In this document: in pieces, positions 7,931 through 15,180 of the stretch | Layout of the letters: every line of letters begins with the position of its first letter | Position numbering within the stretch: the stretch's first letter is position 1 | Assembly (NCBI RefSeq): GCF_000622245.1 | Contig: NZ_JHXW01000004.1 | Span: forward strand, 124,001-188,000 | Direction of reading: 5' to 3' | Source of the DNA: Fusobacterium perfoetens ATCC 29250 | Lineage (GTDB): Bacteria; Fusobacteriota; Fusobacteriia; Fusobacteriales; Fusobacteriaceae | DNA: 64,000 bases | Translations under genes and position numbers: made by a program | The notes under the pieces: model-generated | What the model saw: the letters and a program-made list of their open reading frames with translations, nothing else | The model's database searches: none | What the model was told of the DNA's origin: nothing

Positions 7931-9451
7931 ATGATGATAAAAAAACCATTAATGTTAATGATACTAGATGGATGGGGAATAAGTACATGTGATACATGTG
8001 TTAATGCTATAAAAAATGCACATCCAGAATATTTTTTGAATCTTTTAAAAAATTATCCAAATTCCCAACTAAATGCTTCTGAAGAATATGTTGGATTACC
8101 TGCTGGACAAATGGGTAACTCAGAAGTAGGACATTTAAATATTGGAGCTGGAAGAGTTATTTATCAACCTTTAGTAAAAATAAGTAAAGATATTAAAGAT
8201 GGAACTTTCTTTGAAATTAAAACTTTAAAAGAAGCTTTTGAATATGCTAAAAAATATAACAATAGAGTTCATATTGGAGGGCTTGTATCTGATGGTGGAG
8301 TTCACTCTCATCTTGAACATTGTTATGGACTTTTAGAAATGGGAAAAAGAGAAGGTGTAATTATGTACTTACACGCTTTCTTAGACGGTAGAGATACTCC
8401 TCCTACTTCAGGAGCTGGATATTTAAAACAAGTTGAAGAAAAAATGTTTGAATTAAACTATGGAAAAATAGCTACTATTTCAGGAAGATACTTTGCTATG
8501 GACAGAGATAAAAACTGGGATAGAACAAAAAGAGCTTATGATAATATGACTATTGGAAATGGTTTAGAATTTTCTTCTGTTGAAGAAGCTATAAAAACTT
8601 CTTATGATAAAGGAATTACAGATGAATTTGTTGAACCTTCAATAATTGATAAAGAAGGATTAATTAAAGAGGGAGATGTATTTATAAACTTCAACTTTAG
8701 ACCTGATAGAGCTAGACAAATTACAAGAGCTTTAAATGATAAAGAGTTTTCATATTTCGAAAGAAATATAGCTCCAGTTAAAGTATATTGTATGAGACAA
8801 TATGACTCTACAATAGATGCTCCAGTTATATATGTTGATGAAGAAATTAAAAATACATTTGGAGAAGTTATTTCTAAAGCTGGTTTAAAACAATTTAGAA
8901 CTGCTGAAACTGAAAAATATGCTCATGTTACTTTCTTCTTTAATGGTGGAGTGGAAACTCAATATGAAGGAGAAGTTAGAAAACTTGTTGCTTCTCCAAA
9001 GGTAGCAACTTATGATTTAAAACCTGAAATGTCAGCTTATGAAGTTACTGAAGGATTAATAGAAGCTTTAAATAGTAACGAATATGATGTTTTCATTGTA
9101 AACTTTGCAAATCCTGATATGGTTGGACATACTGGTGTTGTTGAAGCCACTGAAAAAGCTATAAAAGCTGTTGATGAATGTGTTAAAAAAGTGGCTACAA
9201 AAATTCTTGAATTAGATGGAACTTTATTAATTACAGCTGACCATGGAAATGCTGAACTTATGGTAGACCCTGTAACAGGAGCTCCATTCACATCTCATAC
9301 AATCAATAAAGTACCATTTATTTATGTATCTAATCATACAGAAAATATTCATTTAAAAGATGGTAAATTAGCAGATATTGCTCCTACTATGTTAAATATA
9401 TTAGGAATTGAAAAACCTGTAGAAATGGATGGAGAAAATTTAGTTAAATAA
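7931..9451 (+). CDS. gpmI: Phosphoglycerate mutase, 2,3-bisphosphoglycerate-independent
   Basis: A 506-residue manganese-dependent enzyme converting 3-phosphoglycerate to 2-phosphoglycerate. It has the alkaline-phosphatase-like metal motif LDGWG at the N-terminus and the phosphorylated Ser64 in MGNSEVGHLNIG. DGRDTPP and the late TADHGNAE metal-binding motif follow. Full length. A GAAAGG site precedes a double ATG, of which either could be used. The operon with tpiA ends at the hairpin at 9461. Confidence 0.97.
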   Translation: MMIKKPLMLMILDGWGISTCDTCVNAIKNAHPEYFLNLLKNYPNSQLNASEEYVGLPAGQMGNSEVGHLNIGAGRVIYQPLVKISKDIKDGTFFEIKTLKEAFEYAKKYNNRVHIGGLVSDGGVHSHLEHCYGLLEMGKREGVIMYLHAFLDGRDTPPTSGAGYLKQVEEKMFELNYGKIATISGRYFAMDRDKNWDRTKRAYDNMTIGNGLEFSSVEEAIKTSYDKGITDEFVEPSIIDKEGLIKEGDVFINFNFRPDRARQITRALNDKEFSYFERNIAPVKVYCMRQYDSTIDAPVIYVDEEIKNTFGEVISKAGLKQFRTAETEKYAHVTFFFNGGVETQYEGEVRKLVASPKVATYDLKPEMSAYEVTEGLIEALNSNEYDVFIVNFANPDMVGHTGVVEATEKAIKAVDECVKKVATKILELDGTLLITADHGNAELMVDPVTGAPFTSHTINKVPFIYVSNHTENIHLKDGKLADIAPTMLNILGIEKPVEMDGENLVK

Positions 9452-9460
9452 TAAAATAAA

Positions 9461-9486
9461 GAGGGTGTTGTATAACAACATCCTCT
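9461..9486 (+). terminator. Intrinsic terminator after gpmI
   Basis: GAGGGTGTTG pairs with CAACATCCTC (one G-U pair) and is followed by a T tract. It may also stop the convergent LysR-type gene. Confidence 0.85.
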
Positions 9487-9501
9487 ATTTTTTTAAATTT
9501 T

Positions 9502-10386
9502 TTATTTAAAATATCTTTCTTTATTTTCTAAAATATTTTCTACAATTTTTTTTATATTTTCATCTTTTAATTTTTCCTTTTTTACTAAAAGATATGTTTC
9601 TCTCTCAAAAGGTTCCCCATTAAGTTTAACCATAGGAAAAAAATTTAACTCTTTAAAATTTTGCATATGAATTTTAGGTAATACTGTCCAACCAATTCCA
9701 CTTTTTATCATTTCCAAAGAAGCTTCTGTAGAATTAACTTTCATTATCTCCCCTTGAAATGGTTTTCCTAAATAAATTTTACTCCATTCATCTAAAAATA
9801 TTCTAGATTTTACCACAGTATTAGTTTCATATTGAATATATGGTAATTTTTCTAATTCTTCTATTCTTAATAGTTTCTGTGATATTATTCCATAAGGCTC
9901 TTTTGAAACAATATATTTTTCTTCATTCCATGGAACATCTCCTCTTAAAATTGCTATATCTATTTTTTCTTCTTTTAATAATTTAGGAAGTTCATGATAA
10001 CTATTTCCTGAAATTATATTAATTTTTATTTGAGGATATATTTCTTTTAAACTTTGTAATATAAAAGCTAATTTATATTTAGCCATTGTTGTACTTATAC
10101 CTAAATTTATTTTCTTTTCTTCTAAATCTTTTATATTTTTTATATTTTTCTTCATTATTTCATATTCTAAAAGAAACTTTTTAGAGTATTCTGCTAAATA
10201 CTCTCCTTCTTTTGTTAATATAATTCCAGTAGAAAGCCTTTTAAATAAAACTACATCTAATTCTTCCTCTAATTTATTTAATCTATAAGTTAAAGAAGGT
10301 TGTGAAGTATATAATTTTTCTGCTGTTTTTGTTAAATTTAACTCTTCTGACATAACTTTTATTATTTCGCAGTCTTTTAAATCCAT
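9502..10386 (-). CDS. LysR-family transcriptional regulator
   Basis: A 294-residue regulator starting at the ATG 10386, where GGGAGA lies 5 bases upstream; the in-frame ATG at 10398 has no ribosome site. Residues 1-60 form the winged helix-turn-helix (KTAEKLYTSQPSLTYRLNKLEEEL is the recognisable core, given here only in part: LNLTKTAEKLY). The rest is the two-lobed effector-binding domain. It is divergent from the M20 amidohydrolase/YfcC operon, the classical arrangement for a LysR protein controlling its neighbour and itself. The effector is unknown. Confidence 0.9.
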   Translation of the reverse strand: MDLKDCEIIKVMSEELNLTKTAEKLYTSQPSLTYRLNKLEEELDVVLFKRLSTGIILTKEGEYLAEYSKKFLLEYEIMKKNIKNIKDLEEKKINLGISTTMAKYKLAFILQSLKEIYPQIKINIISGNSYHELPKLLKEEKIDIAILRGDVPWNEEKYIVSKEPYGIISQKLLRIEELEKLPYIQYETNTVVKSRIFLDEWSKIYLGKPFQGEIMKVNSTEASLEMIKSGIGWTVLPKIHMQNFKELNFFPMVKLNGEPFERETYLLVKKEKLKDENIKKIVENILENKERYFK

Positions 10387-10539
10387 ACATTCTCCCATAA
10401 AAATTTAGTGATATAAAAATTTTTTAAAAAGCTTATAAAAATTCAATATTTCATTTTTTTATAAATTTATATTAAAATATTTGTAATAAAACATGATACT
10501 GTATACATAATTATATCATATTTTTTTTAAGGAGACAAT
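10387..10539. promoter_or_regulatory. Divergent control region of the LysR gene and the M20-YfcC operon
   Basis: 153 AT-rich bases between divergent starts. They hold the palindrome TGTATACA at 10500-10507, overlapping a possible plus-strand promoter (TTGTAA, 17 bases, TACATA). The LysR operator could not be singled out. Confidence 0.5.
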
Positions 10540-11706
10540 ATGAAAGAGATATTATTAAAAAAATTTGAATCTTTAGAACCTCAATTACAAAATATGGCTA
10601 ATTTTATTTTTGATAATCCTGAATTTGGTTTAAAAGAATTCAAAGCTTCTAATCTTTTGATAAATTATTTAGAAGAAAATGGATTTATTATTGAAAAAGG
10701 TGTAGGAGGATTAGAAACTGCTTTTAGAGCTATTTATGAACAAGGAACTGATGGTCCTTCTATTGGAGTTTTAGTAGAATATGATGCCATTGAAGGAATT
10801 GGTCATGCTTGTGGTCATCATATGCAAGGACCTATAGGAGTTGGAGTAGCTGTAGCTTTAAAAGAAGTTTTAAAAAATGAAAATTATAAATTAGTTGTTT
10901 ATGGAACTCCAGCTGAAGAAACAACAGGTGGAAAATTAACAATGTTAAAAAATGGTTGTTTTAAAGATATTGATGTAGCTTTAATGACCCATGGAGGTCC
11001 GAACACTACAACTGATATAAAATCTTTAGCTATGTGTAAACTTACAGTTACATTTAATGGTATAAAATCTCATGCTGCTTTAAAACCTGAATCTGGTAGA
11101 AGTGCTTTTGATGCTCTTCTTCTTACATTTAATGCTATTGAATTTATGAGAGAACATGTACCAGATGATGTTAGAATGCATTATACTGTTTTAAATGCTG
11201 GTGGACCAGCTAATGTAGTACCTGATAAAGCTATAGGAAACTTCTACTTAAGGTCTTATGATAATGCTACTCTTGTAGATTGTAAAGAAAGATTTTTTAA
11301 CATCATAAAAGGAGCTAGTCTTATGACTGGAACAACTTATGATATTCATATAGATAAAGAAATGGGTGGAAAAATTCCTATTCTTACTTTGAATGATTTA
11401 ATTATGAAAAATGCTTTAGAATTAAATGCTCCTTCTATGAGCCCACCAAGAGAAAAAACAGGTTCAACTGATTTTGGAAGTGTTATGGCAATAGTTCCAG
11501 GAACTTGTTTAAGAATAGCTTTTGTTCCTGAAGGAACAGCTTCTCATTCAGATGAATATTTAAAAGCGGGAAAATCACCAGAAGCTTATAAAGCCATTGA
11601 CATGGGTGGAAAAATTCTTTTATCTACTATTTATGAAATAATTACAGATAAAGAAATTTTAAAAAGTATTAAAGATGAATTTGAAAGAAAAACAAATAAA
11701 AAATAA
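10540..11706 (+). CDS. M20-family metal-dependent amidohydrolase (AbgB/M20D type)
   Basis: A 388-residue cytoplasmic hydrolase of the M20D amidohydrolase group, which splits N-acyl amino acids or aminobenzoyl-glutamate-like amides. GHACGHHMQG at residues 88-97 carries the metal-binding cysteine and histidines, PAEETTGGK contains the catalytic glutamate pair, and a later TDFGS and SHSDEY supply further ligands. Between them lies the lid/dimerisation domain. The ATG is preceded by AAGGAG. The carrier gene follows after 26 bases, suggesting import and hydrolysis of an acylated amino acid or peptide. Confidence 0.9.
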   Translation: MKEILLKKFESLEPQLQNMANFIFDNPEFGLKEFKASNLLINYLEENGFIIEKGVGGLETAFRAIYEQGTDGPSIGVLVEYDAIEGIGHACGHHMQGPIGVGVAVALKEVLKNENYKLVVYGTPAEETTGGKLTMLKNGCFKDIDVALMTHGGPNTTTDIKSLAMCKLTVTFNGIKSHAALKPESGRSAFDALLLTFNAIEFMREHVPDDVRMHYTVLNAGGPANVVPDKAIGNFYLRSYDNATLVDCKERFFNIIKGASLMTGTTYDIHIDKEMGGKIPILTLNDLIMKNALELNAPSMSPPREKTGSTDFGSVMAIVPGTCLRIAFVPEGTASHSDEYLKAGKSPEAYKAIDMGGKILLSTIYEIITDKEILKSIKDEFERKTNKK

Positions 11707-11732
11707 ATTTTTTAAAGTTTAAGGAGGAAATT

Positions 11733-13103
11733 ATGAAAAAATTTAAAGTTCCACACTCATATGTAATTATTTTTATATTACTTATCTTTGTATCAATTCT
11801 TACTTATATTATTCCAGCTGGAGAATATACAAGAATCACTACTGCTAGTGGTTTAAAAATGGTTGATAGTACTAGTTATCATTTAGTTGAAGCTAAACCT
11901 GTTGGTATTTGGATGATTCCAAATTTTGTTATGAAAGGTCTTATTAAACAAGCTGGTATTATATTCCCAATCCTTGTTATAGGAGGAGCTTTAGAAACAG
12001 TTCTTTCTACTGGAATGTTCCATGCTTATTGTAATAAACTTGCTAGAAAATGTTCTGGTAAAGAAAGATTATTTATCCCAGCAGTATTATTACTATTTGC
12101 TATTATAGGAATAACTCAATCAACAAATAAATTTATAGGTTTTGCTCCTTTAGGTGTTATGTTATCAGCTACATTAGGATATGATGCTATAGTTGGAGTT
12201 GCTATGATTTTATTAGGAGTTGGTATTGGATTTTCTACAGGTATTTTAGCTCCTACAACAGCTATTGCTCAAGAAATGGCTGAGTTACCAGCTTATTCTG
12301 GAATTGGATTAAGAACAGTTTCTTTTGTACTTTTCTATCTTGTTACAGCTGCTTATATAGTTTGGTATGCTGAAAAATCTAAAAAAGACCCTACAAAAAG
12401 TGCTCTTTATGGGGTTGAAGAAGTACAAACTTTTGATTTAAAAGATTCTAATATTGAAGTTGAGAAAAAACATCCTTTAGTATTAACTATCCTTATTATT
12501 TTCTTCGCTATTTTAATGTATGGTTGTATAAAATTTAGTTGGGGACTTGTTGAAACTGCTGTATGTTTTATGTGGATGGGATTTATCATTGGACTTAGTT
12601 ATGGATATGACCCTAGTAAAATAGCTAGTTGTTTTGTAAAAGGAATTAAAGGAATGTCTTCTGCTGCTATGATTGTTGGACTTGGAGCTGCCGTTGCTTT
12701 AATTTTATCAGAAGCCAAAGTACTAGATACAGTAGTTTATGGATTAGCTAAAATGTTAGAATGGTTCCCTAATTTCTTAAAAGCTCCTGTAATGTTATTT
12801 ATAAATGTTATTGTTAATGGATTTGTTACTTCTGGTACAGGTCAAGCAGCTGTTGTAATGCCTGTTATGGTTCCTTTAGCTGATGTTTCAGGAATTACTA
12901 GACAAACGGCTGTTTTAGCTTATAAATTTGGTGATGGATTCTGTAACTATATTTTACCTCATGCATCTGCTTTAATGGGATTCTTAGGGGCTACTGGAAT
13001 TACTTATGACCGTTGGATGAAATTCATGTGGAAATTATTCTTAATATGGATGATTTTAGGTTCAATAATTCTTTCTTATGCTTATTTTACTCAATATGCA
13101 TAA
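11733..13103 (+). CDS. YfcC/DcuC-superfamily carrier
   Basis: A 456-residue membrane protein with about 12 helices. The N-terminus (VPHSYVIIF ... IIPAGEYTR) is characteristic of the YfcC family in the C4-dicarboxylate anaerobic carrier superfamily, whose members include arginine/ornithine or peptide-type carriers. AAGGAGG precedes the ATG. It is co-transcribed with the M20 amidohydrolase, so it probably takes up that enzyme's substrate or exports a product. The substrate cannot be fixed from sequence. Confidence 0.88.
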   Translation: MKKFKVPHSYVIIFILLIFVSILTYIIPAGEYTRITTASGLKMVDSTSYHLVEAKPVGIWMIPNFVMKGLIKQAGIIFPILVIGGALETVLSTGMFHAYCNKLARKCSGKERLFIPAVLLLFAIIGITQSTNKFIGFAPLGVMLSATLGYDAIVGVAMILLGVGIGFSTGILAPTTAIAQEMAELPAYSGIGLRTVSFVLFYLVTAAYIVWYAEKSKKDPTKSALYGVEEVQTFDLKDSNIEVEKKHPLVLTILIIFFAILMYGCIKFSWGLVETAVCFMWMGFIIGLSYGYDPSKIASCFVKGIKGMSSAAMIVGLGAAVALILSEAKVLDTVVYGLAKMLEWFPNFLKAPVMLFINVIVNGFVTSGTGQAAVVMPVMVPLADVSGITRQTAVLAYKFGDGFCNYILPHASALMGFLGATGITYDRWMKFMWKLFLIWMILGSIILSYAYFTQYA

Positions 13104-13156
13104 AAATAAAAAAGTATAAATAATATAGTACCCCCATTTTACTATATTATAATAAA

Positions 13157-13204
13157 AAAAGACTGTTGGATTTTATAATAAAGAATTTTCAATAGTCTTT
13201 TTTA
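13157..13204 (+). terminator. Intrinsic terminator after the YfcC-type carrier
   Basis: AAAAGACTGTTG pairs with CAATAGTCTTTT, followed by a T tract. A second, weaker hairpin (AATATAGTA/TACTATATT, 13121-13149) precedes it. Confidence 0.75.
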
Positions 13205-13214
13205 TTTAAAATAA

Positions 13215-13246
13215 AAAAGTCAGTTTTATATTTTAAACTGACTTTT
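13215..13246 (-). terminator. Intrinsic terminator of the infC-rpmI-rplT operon
   Basis: AAAAGTCAGTTT pairs with AAACTGACTTTT around an 8-base loop, with a U tract on the minus-strand transcript 10 bases after the rplT stop. Confidence 0.85.
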
Positions 13247-13255
13247 ATTTTTATA

Positions 13256-13606
13256 TTATAATGCTGCTTTAGCTGTTTCAGCTAATTTTGCGAATCCTTC
13301 AGCATTGTTTAAAGCCATATCAGCTAATACTTTTCTGTCTAAAAGGATTCCAGCTTTTTTAAGACCATTCATAAATGTTGAGTAAGTCATTCCGTTTAAT
13401 CTTGCTCCAGCATTTATTCTTATGATCCATAATTGTCTCATTTTTCTCTTAGTTACTTTTCTATCTCTAGTAGAGTAAGCCATTGCTCTCATAACAGCTT
13501 GTTTAGCTTGTTTTATAACGTCACCAGATGCTCCTCTAAATCCTTTAGCAGCTTTTAAAACTTTTTTATGTTTTCTTCTTCTTACGATTCCAGTTTTAAC
13601 TCTCAT
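13256..13606 (-). CDS. rplT: Ribosomal protein L20
   Basis: A 116-residue, very basic protein of the large subunit, needed early in 50S assembly and, in many bacteria, the autoregulator of its own operon through the infC leader. The N-terminal RVKTGIVRRRKHKKVLK and the later ARLNGMTYSTFM segment are family hallmarks. AGGAGG precedes the ATG. Last gene of infC-rpmI-rplT. Confidence 0.98.
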   Translation of the reverse strand: MRVKTGIVRRRKHKKVLKAAKGFRGASGDVIKQAKQAVMRAMAYSTRDRKVTKRKMRQLWIIRINAGARLNGMTYSTFMNGLKKAGILLDRKVLADMALNNAEGFAKLAETAKAAL

Positions 13607-13641
13607 TTTATCCTCCTATAATATATTCTCTCGAAAACCGA

Positions 13642-13851
13642 TTATCTTCCAACTCCGTATGGTAATAATCTAATCATATCACTTTTATGAACGTTATCTA
13701 AAAGTACAAAGTCTTTTTTCATTCTATTTTTTCTTTTTCTAGTTTTTTTAGTTAATATGTGGCTTTTTCCTGAATGTTTAGCTACATATTTCCCTGTTCC
13801 TGTTACTTTGATTCTTTTAGCTGTTCCTCTATGAGTTTTCATTTTTGGCAT
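13642..13851 (-). CDS. rpmI: Ribosomal protein L35
   Basis: A 69-residue basic large-subunit protein. [13 protein letters not shown] and the KKTRKRKNR patch are typical. It lies between infC and rplT with an AGGAGG site; the order infC-rpmI-rplT is the standard bacterial one. Confidence 0.97.
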   Translation of the reverse strand: MPKMKTHRGTAKRIKVTGTGKYVAKHSGKSHILTKKTRKRKNRMKKDFVLLDNVHKSDMIRLLPYGVGR

Positions 13852-13880
13852 TTTTGTGTTCCTCCTCTCAAATTACAAAC

Positions 13881-14384
13881 CTATTTTTTCAATGATAACA
13901 TTAAATATTTTTGTGCATCTTTATATCTTTTTTCAACTTCAGCAAATCCTTCAAATTGACTAGCTACATCATCAAGAAGTTCAATTCCCATTTCTTCATA
14001 GCTTCTTTCTCTTCCAAATTGTACTAAAGTAACTTTAACTTTATTATCTTTTTCTAAGAATCTTTTGATACTATTTATCTTTGTTTCTAAATCATGAGTA
14101 TCAATTCTTGTTCTTAATTTTACTTCTTTAACAACCACTTGTTTTTGTTTTTTCTTAGCATCTTTTGCTTTTCTAGTTTGTTCATATTTATATTTTCCAA
14201 AATCCATTATTTTACAAACAGGTGGATTAGCATTTGGAGAAATTTCTACTAAATCTAAATTCTCTCTTCTTGCTGCTTCTAAAGCCTCAGCTGCAGTCAT
14301 AATTCCCATTTGTTCCCCAGAATTAGATATTATTCTAAATTCCTTACCTTTTATTTTTTCATTGATTCTAATTTTGTCAGAAAT
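13881..14384 (-). CDS. infC: Translation initiation factor IF-3, probable AUU start
   Basis: Initiation factor 3 binds the 30S subunit and checks start codon and initiator tRNA. The protein (167 residues from the proposed start) has the N-terminal INEKI...LDLVEISP-like domain and the C-terminal KEVKLRTRI domain. The start is proposed at ATT 14384-14382. An almost perfect AGGGGGTG site (14398-14391) ends 6 bases before it. The only conventional candidate, GTG 14393, lies inside that site and cannot use it. A rare start of this kind is the known device by which infC is autoregulated. It leads the operon infC-rpmI-rplT. Confidence 0.93.
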   Translation of the reverse strand: MSDKIRINEKIKGKEFRIISNSGEQMGIMTAAEALEAARRENLDLVEISPNANPPVCKIMDFGKYKYEQTRKAKDAKKKQKQVVVKEVKLRTRIDTHDLETKINSIKRFLEKDNKVKVTLVQFGRERSYEEMGIELLDDVASQFEGFAEVEKRYKDAQKYLMLSLKK

Positions 14385-14412
14385 AGCCGACACCCCCTAT
14401 ACTATAATCATA

Positions 14413-14443
14413 TATAAAAAAACGAGGTCGCACTAACCCCGTC
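14413..14443 (-). terminator. Attenuator hairpin in the infC leader
   Basis: On the minus strand ACGGGGT pairs with ACCTCGT around a 7-base loop and is followed by seven U residues. It lies upstream of infC, inside its own leader. Confidence 0.82.
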
Positions 14444-14550
14444 ATACAATTTAAAATTAATAAATATATACATTGCTCTTAACCTTATATAAGTATCAAG
14501 ACCTATAAGGTGAGAAACGGGAAGTTTCTTCTTAAAAATATTTAATTCAG
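14444..14550 (-). ncRNA. Probable L20-type autoregulatory leader of infC-rpmI-rplT
   Basis: About 165 bases separate the predicted start site (near 14551) and infC. The RNA contains CTCACCTTATA, which can pair with TATAAGGTTAAGAG, and is followed by the attenuator hairpin at 14413-14443. The position and the hairpin are what the known L20 leaders of other bacteria show. Assignment to that family is by context and partial motif, not by alignment. Confidence 0.6.
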
Positions 14551-14557
14551 CTTTATT

Positions 14558-14586
14558 ATTATAAAATAATTTTTACAAAAAGTCAA
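14558..14586 (-). promoter_or_regulatory. Sigma-70 promoter of infC-rpmI-rplT
   Basis: TTGACT (14586-14581), 17 bases, TATAAT (14563-14558) on the minus strand. Confidence 0.8.
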
Positions 14587-14601
14587 GTATTTTTATAAAT
14601 T

Positions 14602-15180
14602 TTATTTAAGAAAATCTATATCTTCCAACTCTTTTTTATCTTCTACCATAAATGAAAAAACTTCTTCCATATGTTTTTTTATGATTTGTTTTCCCCCTTT
14701 ATCTCCTTTTATATTTTTTAATTCTTCTATATATTCAGGAGAAAATATACATGGATTCCCTAAATCTTTTCCATCAAATAAACATCCTATTTTTTTACTT
14801 TGTTTAAAAAAATTTTTTATAAATTTTTCTAAAGTTTCTACTTTTAAGTAAGGCTGGTCACAAACCATAAACATCAAAAAATTTTTATTATTAATTTCAT
14901 TTAGTCCTAATATAATAGATGAGGAAATCCCCATTTCACTATGGGGATTTTCTTTATATTTTATATTATTTATTTTTGTAGTTTTTAAATATTCTTCTAT
15001 CTCTTTATATTTTGAAACTACTATTATATTTTCTATACTTTCTTTAAATATTTTTTTTAATGAAAAAATATTTTCTAATGTATATTCAAACATATATTTA
15101 TTATTCAATTTATAAAGTAATTTATTACTTCCAAATCTTTTACTATTTCCAGCAGCAAGTAAAATAATATCTAATTTCAT
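14602..15180 (-). CDS. mocA: MocA-like molybdenum cofactor cytidylyltransferase
   Basis: A 192-residue nucleotidyltransferase of the MobA/MocA fold. LLAAGNSKRFGSNKL near the N-terminus is the nucleotide-binding loop, and MVCDQPYL near residue 90 is the metal-binding motif. MocA enzymes join CMP to molybdopterin, making the dinucleotide cofactor used by xanthine-dehydrogenase-type enzymes. Its start overlaps the stop codon of the molybdenum subunit gene by one base, so it is the last gene of the hydroxylase operon. This suggests the enzyme uses the cytidine form of the cofactor. Confidence 0.82.
   Translation of the reverse strand: MKLDIILLAAGNSKRFGSNKLLYKLNNKYMFEYTLENIFSLKKIFKESIENIIVVSKYKEIEEYLKTTKINNIKYKENPHSEMGISSSIILGLNEINNKNFLMFMVCDQPYLKVETLEKFIKNFFKQSKKIGCLFDGKDLGNPCIFSPEYIEELKNIKGDKGGKQIIKKHMEEVFSFMVEDKKELEDIDFLK

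Noticed and set aside
10500-10507. Fourth TGTATACA, before the M20-YfcC operon
   Set aside because: Not counted in the operator group. It overlaps a possible promoter rather than following one, a LysR gene is the natural regulator, and by base composition a few chance copies are expected in 64 kb.
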